Assembly: GCF_036711975.1 (NCBI RefSeq)
Contig: NC_091968.1
Location: forward strand, 1,860,001-1,924,000
DNA length: 64,000 nucleotides
Direction of reading: 5' to 3'
Source of the DNA: Onthophagus taurus
Lineage: Eukaryota; Arthropoda; Insecta; Coleoptera; Scarabaeidae
Shown: in pieces, positions 54,901-63,644 of the stretch
Layout: every line of letters starts with the position of its first letter
Position numbering within the stretch: position 1 is the first letter of the stretch
Program-made: the position numbers and the translations under genes
The notes under the pieces: generated by a model
The model's input: the letters and a program-made list of their open reading frames with translations, nothing else
Databases searched by the model: none
Told to the model about the DNA's origin: nothing

Positions 54901-57900
54901 AAGGAAGAACCCCATAGCGAAACACAACGAAAAACAGAAAAAAGAAAAAACTCTTCTTAAAACAATAAAAAATAAAATTAAAAACAACAATTCAAAGGTA
55001 ACTAAAGCCGATAAAAATGCAGGTATATTGTTTTTATGCATAAAAAAGATTACCTTCAAAAAACTTACGATTTTTTGAATAATAATTTTGTGAAAATCAC
55101 ACGAAATCCTCTCAACACATTCCATACCAAAACTAAAAAGTTAATTAAAGAATGTAGCTCTTTTATAAAAGAACAAGACCTTAAAGAATTTAACCTTATA
55201 CCGATGAACCATAGAATTCCTATGCTATATTCAATCATAAAATTACATAAACAAAACCATCCTATTCGCCCCATAATCGCATCTGTCAACTCAAGTACTC
55301 AGAAAATCGCCAGATTCATCAATCTCTTTATTATCAGACAGTTACAATATAAAACTGCTAACACAATCAAAAATAGAAAAGAGCTAGTAGAAACAATTTC
55401 TAATATCAACCTCCCTCATAACTTTCGAATGATCTCATTTGATATCACTAACCTCTATCTCTATACCAACATACCTATCCACGAAACCTTAACCATAGTT
55501 CACAATTACCTGAAAACCCGTCTAAATACAACCAATACCGAACAATTATTTAAATTAATAAAACACTGCACCGAACATAATTTTTGTCAATTCAATGGAG
55601 AAATGTTTAAATTGTATTTAAACATTCGACGGACTCCCAATGGGTTCACCACTTAGCGGGCTACTAACAGATTTCTTCATAGACCAACTAGAAACGTCAC
55701 TACTTGAACCTACTGATCCACTCAATAAATACATTTTACTATGGAAAAGATATGTTGATGACATCTTGATTCTCTGGGATAACTCTTCCCCCAACAACAT
55801 CAGTGAATTTCTACAACACGTCAATACTTTCCACAACAAAATTAACTTCACTATGGAAATTGAAAAGAATGAATCCATCAATTTCTTAGATCTTACTCTG
55901 AAAAAAGTTAGAAATAAGATTGAATACAACATATACAGGAAACCTACTCAATCAGATACAGTAATACCTGCAGACTTTTTTCACCACCATATACACAAAC
56001 ATGCTGCTTTCAATTCATACATACATCGTATCGCAATAGACATACAAAGAATTTTCAAGAGATACAACAAAAAAATCACCTTCAAAACAAACTCATCTCT
56101 ATTACAAATCCTAAATAACGCAAAAGACCAGATTGATCCACTATCTAAAAGCGGCGTTTACTCACTCCAATGCGATACCTGCAGGGCAACATACATTGGC
56201 GAAATAGGAAGAAACATCAGACAACGAGTTAAAGAACATAAACAAAACGGAAACTCATATTTCGGAAGACACTTTCCTACAAACGACCACATCTTTGATG
56301 AAACTAAAAATATAAAACTCCTCCATCAACATAACAAAGGCTTCAAACTCACTTTACTTGAAGCATATGAAATCGACAAAATCCGAAACATATATCCAAA
56401 CACCGAAAATTTAAACGACCAGGTACAACTACAAAAAATCCCCTTATACAGGTTCCTATCAAACCCATACAACATTAAATCCAAACCACCAGAAAATACA
56501 TTTAACAAAATTTCTTATCCCCTAAATCCTCTACCTTTTATACACACGAGGAATACAATCGAACTGGTTCCCATATCCCAATCATTTGCACATGCGCTCT
56601 TGACAAAACGACACACCCACCTGTGGAACATGATCATGTTTCACCCGACATTATATAATCTGTTTTTTATTTAAATCAATTGTCATTGCCAAATTTTTAT
56701 AAAAAAACGGTCTGTACCACCCTAGATACCATGTTCTATGACACGCTTTATAATATTTTCCACTAAATAATAAATAAGGTTGTGTATATTCTAAACGAAG
56801 TTGTCACTTTAAAGACGAAGCCACTAATCTCTCGTCACTTGGCTAATGTCTACGTTTTCAAATTAAAACTCTTGAGCAATATATTAAGATAACATAATTA
56901 AGTGCTATAATTAAAATGTGAATATTGTTTAAAAATCAGAATTACTGGAAGAATCTGAGTCTTCAGCTAGTTGGATGATGACAGGAGGTAAATCAGTTAT
57001 TAATGAATTTCCCATTAATGTTGTCCAATCTTTTTTAATTAGTTCTTCACAGTGGCGAACACTATTTGCCCACATCTCCGGAGTGTAATGACCAAGAGCT
57101 TTTTGCCAAGTCGCCTTGACACGACAGATCTTTTTCTCCGAGCTGGACTGAACATGTTTATTGTAATAAGTTTTTAAGAACGCCCAACATAGTTCAATGG
57201 GATTATATTGGCAATTGTATGGAGGAAGGCGAAGAACAGTATGGCCATGGTCTCTTATTAATTTGTCAATTTCAAAGGATTTTTCAATTTGAGGCTTGTA
57301 ATAACGGATTATTTCCCATAACGATTTTTTATTTAAGGTTGGTTCAAACTGTATATTATGTTCAGTTAACCATTTTTTCATATCATTTTTTTTTGTGCAG
57401 AAACTTGGAGCTTTCTCGATTTGTTTTGAGTGATATGGAGCATTATCCATTACTACCGCACACTTCGCACTCAAATTATTTAATGCTGGAAGTAATTGAT
57501 TTTTCACCCATTCCATAAAAATAATTGACGTCATATTTTTATGATAATCTCTGTGCTCCGTGTTGTCACTGAGCAAGAGATCGCAATTTGGCAAAAACCC
57601 TGACGAAGTGCCTGCGTGCAAGATTGTAAATCTTTTTCCTTCGCCTTCTGCTCTTTGCGGAATACCGAATCTTTCATTTTCATTTACCCATTGATAAACT
57701 TGGGTGCCATTTTCGTAAATCCAAGTTTCGTCAAGAAAAACAAAAGTATACTCTCCGGATTCTAGGTATTGCAAGTATGTCTTTAAAAATGTAATTCTTT
57801 TTGAAACTGTATGTAGTTGGTCAATTAACATTTTTCTATTGCTAATCTTTTTATATCTATATCCCATAGATTTTATAATTTTATGTAATTTTGATCTACC

Positions 57901-59886
57901 ATTAGTAAAATCACATTCATTTCTTGCAAAATTAAGTAAATCATTAAGATTAAAATACTGTTTCTTTTCATGCAATTTTTGTATTTGTCTTCCTAACTCT
58001 TCTTTAATAAGATATAAATTATTATCCGTTTAGTAGTTCATTTTACAACGCCCTTGTGTTTTTGGTTTTTTTACAGTTTGATATTTTTTGTAGGTTTGAA
58101 TAATTTTAAAAACCGTCGTGCTGTGAACCTAATACAATTATGTTGAATATAAATTTAATTTTAAAACTCAAGTGCAATACACATACATCAAAAATACGTG
58201 AAGCTTTATCACATATATATTTTACATTCGTATTTGGTGTCTCCGTCTGTACTTCTTCACAATACTTAATTATAGAGTTTTTTTCGCGTTTAGACAGTTG
58301 ACATCCCGTTCCACCCTTTCTTAACATTTTTATGGTAGATTTAGCAGCAAAAAAATTATATGAAAATTGTTTTTTAATCAATCTTAACAAATTTGATAGA
58401 CAGTGGTGGCACACAATTAAAGTAAAAGTCACGACATGCGCTTGTACTTTCAATACCAACTTGACGACACTTTGACAATTGATTTAAATAAAATACAGAT
58501 TATATGTTTCACTTCTACAATAATTGTTAAAACTTTCGATTTGCATCTGTTTCAATACAATAACAATATATCAAAATTTGAATGTAAATTTGAATGTTTC
58601 CTAACCTCAACCTTATACAAGGAAGTAAAGTAACATTTTATATTTTTATCTTTAATTTATTTGTATGTTGTGAACGTTTTTAAAACCTTAAGGACTCCTG
58701 ATGATGGTCTAGGCCGAAACCGGTTTATAAAATATATTGGAGTATAAACATTGTTTATTTTTAAAAAACACAAATATTATGTATTTTTTTATAATTTTAA
58801 GAAACATGTGCCTCTCATAATTGACAGTAAATATTAACTTTTCATCTATTTTGTTATAATTTTGTAATCTTTTAAGTCATTTTATGGAAGTTTTATTCTC
58901 ACTTAAAAAATATTTTGTACTTTTAGCAACGAAATTGAATAAAAGAAATATAATTAATCGTTTTTCTTTTATAACTAAAATTAATTTAATTAAAATTTAA
59001 TAATTTAATTTTAACTTACTGTAATAGAGGCACTAATATTCCCGAAGCAAGAACATGATCACGACATTCGGGCGAATCCCCCGCGATATTTCCCAATGCC
59101 CAAACCGCTTGTTCTTGAACATCTTCGTATTTGCTTCCAAGGAGAGATATGAAAATGGGCACAGCGCCCGCTTGGATCACCATTCGGGTTTGTTTCGATG
59201 TTCCTGAAGCTATATTTGTTAATGCCCATGCTGCCTCAAACTACATCAAAAATAAATAAATAAACATGAGATTTATTGTTGTTTTATTTTTATTATTTTA
59301 TTCAAGGTTTATATTTAATAGGGGTATCAAATTCAAAATTGTATTGAGTTATGAATCATATGTTTCAATTTAACATTACTCATATTAAGTTGCTTGGAAA
59401 AGATTACTTAAATTACCTGGAATTTTTTTTTACTTACCTGAAGTGTACAATTTGATGGATTATTCAAAAACTCTACAAATTTAGGTACTATCCCCGTATC
59501 GATGACCTCATCAATAGGAGGATTTGGTTCTCGACTCAAAAGTTTTCGAAATTTTTGGGTAGCACTTAAAATTTCTTCAATGTTGGAACTATATAAAGCC
59601 TGCACCATTTGCGGGGTAATTGAGGTGGAAGATTGTATGGAAACATCACCCTCTAACTACAATTAAACAAAATAACATTTTAACCTCTAAATTCATTTTT
59701 GTACCCTACCTGTAACGGATCACTATCGTCTGGTAACAAAGCGGGATTAACATTACGTTTCTTATACAGTTGTTGTTCCCTTTTTTGCTTTCTCAACTGG
59801 AGCCCCTCTTCTTCACGCCTCCGTCTAAGTTCTACCGAGTCGATTGCTGAACTTTTATATCGATGTTTATGGGCAGAACCAGACAT
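48999..59886 (-). CDS. Importin subunit alpha (KPNA1/5/6 type)
   Basis: Importin alpha binds classical nuclear localisation signals and links cargo to importin beta for nuclear import. Exons on the minus strand: 59710-59886, 59438-59656, 59020-59240, 49246-50018 and 48999-49189, 1581 nt, 526 residues. Residues 1-59 hold the importin-beta-binding domain with [16 protein letters not shown]. Then come [20 protein letters not shown] and about ten armadillo repeats carrying the NLS-groove Trp/Asn pairs ([64 protein letters not shown]). The acidic tail follows [20 protein letters not shown]. These residues place it in the alpha-1/5/6/7 clade (Drosophila Kap-alpha1), not the alpha-2 or alpha-3 clades. 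Intron 3 is 9.0 kb and contains a stack of transposons. The gene is head to head with MIX23. Confidence 0.95.
50046..50473. other. Unassigned start of the importin intron cluster
   Basis: A plus-strand frame at about 50165-50464 (with [20 protein letters not shown] and [16 protein letters not shown]) has no family I recognise and is intronic. It could be a retroelement remnant. No other feature is seen. Confidence 0.3.
50474..51879. mobile_element. 1.4-kb foldback element, CAGGGTGGTT ends
   Basis: TA-bounded, with ends CAGGGTGGTTCAAATTCGAT and the complement. The arms of about 510 bp mirror each other through AATTATCTTGGTTATTATTA, TGGAGTATTATAACTAAGAC and ATTTACAGTTTCCTGTAA. It is related to the element at 609-1095 by the CGATAGCGCTATGAGG / CTTTTGTTTT blocks. 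Confidence 0.85.
51882..52529. mobile_element. Near-perfect 648-bp palindrome, CAGGGTGTCC ends
   Basis: It is mirrored around about 52205: CAGGGTGTCCAAGTTTCGAT against the right end ATCGAAATTTGGACACCCT. The inner blocks AGGTGTCTGAAAATGG-like, TCTATTAGAACCCRTTTTTA and CTAGTCATCACGGTTTTTGA are mirrored too. The loop is only about 45 bp. It shares a TA with the preceding element, so the two are directly abutted. Confidence 0.85.
52560..52900 (+). pseudogene. ZBED5/SCAND3-like (hAT-derived) fragment
   Basis: It reads [32 protein letters not shown] and [20 protein letters not shown], ending in a [14 protein letters not shown] segment. This is the BED-finger tail and N-terminal helical part of ZBED5/8-SCAND3-type proteins, which derive from hAT transposases. 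In-frame stops and truncation mark it as dead. Confidence 0.65.
52910..53545 (+). pseudogene. Tigger/pogo transposase 3' end with terminal repeat
   Basis: The frame [20 protein letters not shown]...[12 protein letters not shown] resembles the acidic tail of Tigger transposases; [14 protein letters not shown] follows in another frame. At 53515-53540 the sequence CCGTTATATCGAGGTTTTAC followed by TG is a pogo/Tigger terminal repeat. It is followed at once by a Penelope fragment. Confidence 0.6.
53550..53890 (-). pseudogene. Penelope-like element, N-terminal fragment
   Basis: The minus strand encodes [22 protein letters not shown] sequence, then [35 protein letters not shown] and [12 protein letters not shown]. 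This aligns motif for motif with the other copy in this intron ([39 protein letters not shown]). The RT and endonuclease regions are missing. Confidence 0.65.
53905..53945 (+). ncRNA. Degenerate hammerhead-like motif
   Basis: GTGATGACC...GTCGAAACCGGTA: the CTGATGA box is reduced to GTGATGA, followed by a GAC/GTC stem and the GAAAC box. It is antisense and 5' to the minus-strand Penelope fragment, as in the other copies. It has probably lost activity. Confidence 0.45.
54345..54400 (-). ncRNA. Degenerate hammerhead-like motif, 5' end of the Penelope element
   Basis: The minus strand has CCTAACAATGGTC where the 3' copy has CCTGATGATGGTC, so the CTGATGA box is mutated, while GTCGAAACCGG remains. 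Confidence 0.5.
54600..56674 (+). pseudogene. Penelope-like reverse transcriptase with GIY-YIG endonuclease, two frameshifts
   Basis: Three overlapping frames make one gene. The first (54600-55078) covers the N-terminal helical region with [10 protein letters not shown]. The second (about 55036-55630) covers the RT fingers and palm with [20 protein letters not shown] and [13 protein letters not shown]. The third (about 55625-56674) has [16 protein letters not shown] and the catalytic [10 protein letters not shown]. The C-terminal GIY-YIG nuclease follows ([20 protein letters not shown], then RVKEHKQ and YEIDKI). One-base shifts near 55030 (in a T run) and near 55620 separate the frames. This RT plus GIY-YIG combination is diagnostic of Penelope-like elements. 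The copy is inactive but recent enough to be nearly intact. Confidence 0.9.
56666..58492 (-). mobile_element. IS630/Tc1-type DNA transposon inside the Penelope element
   Basis: The left border (TTTATTTAAATCAATTGTCA) and its exact complement at 58473-58492 frame a 1.8-kb insert. A transposase fills it on the minus strand. Part of the 20-bp match may include flanking sequence, so the exact ends are uncertain. The left border overlaps the stop codon of the Penelope ORF. Confidence 0.7.
56929..58330 (-). pseudogene. DDE_3 (IS630-like) transposase with a long D-E spacing, one stop
   Basis: The first exon (about 58196-58330) starts [20 protein letters not shown] and ends at ASRIFD, with a ~60-bp intron (donor GTACGT... 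or nearby, acceptor ATTAG at about 58130). The second exon begins [17 protein letters not shown], meets a stop near 58030, and continues as a 348-codon frame. Catalytic residues lie in [21 protein letters not shown] and [15 protein letters not shown] count 83 residues between the second Asp and the Glu, far longer than in most Tc1/mariner families and close to the spacing of the group described as DD82E. Apart from the single stop the gene is complete, ending in an acidic/Ser tail ([11 protein letters not shown]). Confidence 0.8.
58690..58728 (+). ncRNA. Hammerhead-ribozyme-like motif, 3' end of the Penelope element
   Basis: ACTCCTGATGATGGTCTAGG, then CCGAAACCGG: both core boxes (CTGATGA at 58698-58704, GAAAC at 58716-58720) are intact, separated by a short GG...CC stem. 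Sense orientation relative to the RT. This is the best-preserved of the four motifs in the window. Confidence 0.65.
58777..59019. other. Remainder of importin intron 3
   Basis: A+T-rich sequence running to the donor of exon 3 (minus-strand CA|GTAAGT at 59019). No repeat is recognised. Confidence 0.5.
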
Positions 59887-60675
59887 CTAAAATAAAATTA
59901 AATTACCCATATACAAATGTGTTAACGGTAATGCAATAAACGCACGGCAAGGGCTCAATAATCAATTCATAACATATTAAAAAAGCATTAATACTAGGGG
60001 ATAAAGGCTAAAATCGTGACATCGTCAAGAGCTGATTTGACATATTAAATAACAAACGTCTAAATCATATTTCTGTCAACGAGTTAAGCGGTAATTATGA
60101 TACACAGCAAAAAGATCCCTTTTAACTTACCCTTAACTAATTAAAAACGATACGTTATTACGAAAAAATTAATTCTCTGAAGAGGATATTTGTCAAGACA
60201 GCATCAATGTCAATGTCTACTCGTATTAAATGAAGTTAGTTACGTTTTTTTTTTTGAAGAAATCGTTTTTATCGGCTTTTAAATATATTAATTATTTCTT
60301 TATAACAATAATCATAACTTTATTAAAAATTTATTAACCATAAACAAGTTCATATTAATAACAAATTAAATTAATTTTATTAAAATTAATTCTCAATTTT
60401 ATGCTTAGTAAATTACACAATCGACACGGTCACCAACCTAAACAAAATTAATTATTTATAATTAATTAATTAATTTCGCTTTTTCATAATACCAAGCAAA
60501 AATGAAGTGATAAGTAAATAATTTTATAATAAATCACAAAATAATAATTAATAAAAAAAATTAAAGGAATTCATAATCTCTATTATACCAACATTAAAAA
60601 AAAATAATTTCCCAGATAATTGCGGAATGCTTGAACTTTCCGGAGGGTTAAAGCTCAAATAAGTTCCCCGAAATA
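59887..60675. promoter_or_regulatory. Divergent promoter region of importin alpha and MIX23
   Basis: The two genes point away from each other across 789 bp. The sequence is A+T-rich with no gene. A shared control region is inferred from the arrangement, and a 5' UTR intron of the importin gene may lie here. Confidence 0.45.
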
Positions 60676-61245
60676 ATGCCAGAATCGATAATGGAGTGCG
60701 GTGATTTCAGCGACTTTCAAGTACGAACAACCGTAAACTTAATAAACCGGGAATTTACTTATTTACAACCAACATAACCTCAACTTGCATGCTGTCAAAA
60801 AAACTTACCCTAATTAAGGTTATTTTTAGGATGCCTTAAAATCAATGAGAAGAACAGACGATCTGATCATAAACACTTTAAACGCCGTTATTCCAACCGA
60901 TTCCTTCCATCCAGATGCTAAACACGCGTGTACGGAGCTTAAAGGAAAAATTCAGGAAGGAAACATAAAAAGGGAAAGTGCCATTAAAAACTGTATAAAT
61001 ATAGCTGCCGATAGAGTTAAAAGACTTAAAGAGGAACGTGAAAAGAATTTAGGTGATATACAACTATCGAAAGAGTTGAGAGCTGAACAAACTAAGGTAA
61101 AAACAAAATTTAAAAAAAAGTGAGGTTAATTAAATTAATTTTTTTGTAGTTGAGGATGTTACAAGTTGAATTAAGCGTAGAAGAATTGGTTAAACAAAGA
61201 TCCATGCAAGTTTTTAATGAAAGATGTAGAAAATATATGGTGTGA
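60676..61245 (+). CDS. MIX23: MIX23 (coiled-coil domain-containing protein 58)
   Basis: MIX23/CCDC58 is a small twin-CX(n)C-type protein of the mitochondrial intermembrane space linked to protein import. Exons: 60676-60720 (ATG in CCAGAATCGATAATGGAGTG context), 60830-61096 and 61150-61245, 408 nt, 135 residues (human 144). Family landmarks: CGDFSDFQ near the start, MRRTDDLIINTLNAVIPTDSF, the conserved Cys in KHACTELKG, AIKNCINIAADRVKRLKEER, EKNLGD and the end VFNERCRKYM. An ORF that reads through the second donor ends in KTKFKKK and is an artefact. The gene is tail to tail with UBL7. Confidence 0.93.
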
Positions 61246-61448
61246 CATCACAAAAATGAAGATGTGCCTTTTAGTTCTTTTTTTTTAGTTGAAAATGTTT
61301 TACCAATGTTTTACATTAATTAAAGGAAAATAGGTTTATTTTTTTTAATGGAACCTTATTAATTCTTTATAATATATAGAAATGAATAAAGACGTTTTCA
61401 TTATCATGTTTACATTGATTTTACATTTATTTAATTAAAATTAAACAC

Positions 61449-62605
61449 TTAATCGACAATTCCATTAAAAACTAATTCAACGGCGGCTTGAACATCACCC
61501 GAAGTAACTTGCAAGGCTCTAATATTAACAGCTTCATTCATCAATCCCATTTCCCTCATTTGTTGTAATTGAGGTTGTAATCTTACCAACAAATTACTTT
61601 GACTTTCAATCCCAGAATTTTCAGTTGGATTTTGTTCTGTAGAGGTTAAATTTCCAGCTAAAGAAGTATTTGAGGTAGGATTTGAAGCAAAAGCTTGTTG
61701 AATAGCATTCGAAAACATTTCATTCGTTATAATATTACTTCGACTTGGTGTAGTTCCAAAATTAACATTTTGAGTTGAATTTAAAATAGCGTCGGCTAAT
61801 TGAGCGGCGGTTATAGCTCCGTAAGATGTATTTCTCGTCAATGGATTGCCAGAATCTCGTCCGGTTTCACGAGGAGTTTCGTTATTTGATTCCATATCAT
61901 TATCTTCATCACTTAAAGCTTCCAAAGAATAAGAATAACCTGAACTAGTACTTGGTCGATTACTAGAGCCGATTGAAGCGTTTACATTATGAAGGTGAGC
62001 CGCGATATATTTCGCAGCATCAATTACAGTTGGATGTTTAGTAGCCATCGTTCGAACAATACTTATATCAGATAATTGTACCAATAAATCAGGATCTTGT
62101 ATCAAAGCGCAAGCAACGAGATCCTCCGATAACCCGGGAGTTGCCGCTTTAATCATATCTAAAAGTTCTGGTCGAGAAAGACGTTGTAAAGCGGTGCGAT
62201 TAAGCCACGGAGAAAGCATAAAAGCTTTAAAAGCCACGACGAGTTGTTCTAATTCAGCATCGGAAAACTCTTTGTTCACTTGAGGTTGTCTTGGTTTAGG
62301 GCGAGACAAAACGTGGATCATCACGCCAGGTTTTATCCCGCACGATGAGAGTGATTTATCGTCCTCAAGATCGACCCCAGCATACATTAACACTTTAATA
62401 ATTGTAAAAAATTACAATTTCTTATAATGACGTTTATAAAAAGTGAGGTTATCTTACCTATTGAATCCTTTTCCACCCCTATTTGTTTGATTACTTCATT
62501 TTTGAACGAATCGACGGTTTCTTCTAAGTTGTAATTATCGATTTCAATACGTTCATATTCGCTTACTTTTACACGAACACCTAAAGATATATTTCCGAAA
62601 CCCAT
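61449..62605 (-). CDS. UBL7: Ubiquitin-like protein 7
   Basis: UBL7 is a UBL-UBA shuttle-type adaptor that binds ubiquitin chains. Exons: 62458-62605 and 61449-62392, 1092 nt, 363 residues (human 380). The N-terminal ubiquitin-like domain spans the exon boundary (VRVKVSEYERIEI... then VLMYAGVDLEDDKSLSSCG and GVMIHVLSRP). The middle has a UBL7-specific region (ELLDMIKAATPGLSEDLVA, LEALSDEDNDMES) and a Ser/Thr/Asn-rich linker with ITAAQLADAIL and ITNEMFSNAIQQA. The C-terminal UBA domain is QLQQMREMGLMNEAVNIRAL followed by GDVQAAVELVFNG. The start is the ATG at 62605 because MGFGNISLGVRV precedes the first UBL strand. Confidence 0.93.
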
Positions 62606-63020
62606 TTTCTTTTTGTTGTGATTTTGGGATGATATGCTTTTTTTGAATAAACGTCAACATTTAGAGGTACCAATATCTAAAAAAAAAATTTTATTTATTG
62701 AACTAATTTAATTATGTGCAAAATTGAAAAAAGAAGATTATTATACTATTTGTAAGATACAAGATAATTCTGTCGTTGGTGGAAATGTTACAGCGATATT
62801 AAATCTAAAATTTAATGAAATATGGAAGAAGGTTTCATGTGATGTGAATATCGCATGCTAGGTCCGTTGAGTAAACATACTGTATAAGGTTATCTAACTT
62901 ATAAAATAAATAAATAAATAATATAAAAATTTAAAAAAAAAAGACATAAAATAAAAAAATATTAAAATATAAACCGAAATATTAACCAGAATATTAACGG
63001 TTAAAATTTAAATTATTTTT
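62606..63020. other. Upstream region of UBL7
   Basis: Presumed UBL7 promoter and 5' UTR. AGGTCCGTTGAGTAAACATA (62860 onward) is the inverted partner of 45441-45474, a dispersed repeat. The rest is A+T-rich. Confidence 0.45.
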
Positions 63021-63556
63021 AGGTTATCCAACTTGACTCGGTTACCATGGTGATTACGATCGAAATATTGTAGGTGCTTGTCAAAATTGAAATTGAATTT
63101 AAGTTTTTTTAAGGAAAACGTCTTCTTTAATTGGTTTAAAAGGCTGTATTTAACTCAAAATTGGTTTATCTAGGGTATTACAAACAAGGTAAGTGGATTA
63201 AATCGAAAAGATTTAAAAGATATTTTTAATTTATTTCTCTTAATTAGAATCGATTTAAATTAATTACAATTAACGAATTTGTTATGAATGCGAGATAATC
63301 GTAAAGAATTCGAATGGTTTTAAAATTAATTGATAAAAAAATCGAAATAAAATTTTATTAATTTTAAGGTTATCCATCTTGACTCGGTTACCATGGTGAT
63401 TAAGATCCAAATATTGCAGTTGCTTGTCAAAATTGACGTTGAATTTAAGTTTTCTTAATGAAAAACACATAATTAAGTGGATTTAAAGGTTGGATTTAAT
63501 TCAAAATGGGTAAATGGATGAAATTATAAGCAAGGTAAGTGGATTAAATTAAAAAA
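63021..63556 (+). repeat. Tandemly duplicated promoter/first-exon-like segment
   Basis: A segment of ~190 bp occurs twice with a 346-bp offset (63021 and 63367). Each copy has AGGTTATCC, then ACTTGACTCGGTTACCATGG or TCTTGACTCGGTTACCATGG, then GCTTGTCAAAATTGA, and ends ACAAGGTAAGTGGATTAAAT or GCAAGGTAAGTGGATTAAAT. AAG|GTAAGT is a consensus splice donor in both. No coding frame is obvious, so these may be non-coding first exons of a gene to the right. Confidence 0.6.
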
Positions 63557-63594
63557 ATTTTTTTTTCGATCAATTAGAATGTACGAGAATTTAG

Positions 63595-63640
63595 GGTTAA
63601 ATAACAATTAAAAATAAAACTAACACTAGGTCTAGAACTA
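63595..63640. repeat. CTAG-rich repeat, short fragment
   Basis: ACTAACACTAGGTCTAGAAC and a trailing CTAGAAAGTTT: one arm only. Confidence 0.65.
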
Positions 63641-63644
63641 GAAA

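Larger units (their letters stand above)
54288..58776 (+). mobile_element. Penelope-like element with inverted terminal repeats
   Basis: About 105 bp at each end are inverted copies: AATAAACAATGTTTATACTC and ACTCCAATATATTTTATAAA on the left, the complements at 58720-58770 on the right. Both ends include the hammerhead region. Between them lie a frameshifted RT/GIY-YIG gene and, 3' of it, an inserted DNA transposon (56666-58492). Terminal inverted structure is one of the arrangements known for Penelope elements. It sits in importin intron 3, antisense to the gene. Confidence 0.8.

Noticed and set aside
54730..55125. 131-codon open frame on the minus strand with hydrophobic stretches
   Set aside because: It is the antisense shadow of the A-rich Penelope coding region.
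60845..61123. 92-codon frame as a complete gene
   Set aside because: It is exon 2 of MIX23 read through its donor. The true start is at 60676, and the last exon begins at 61150.
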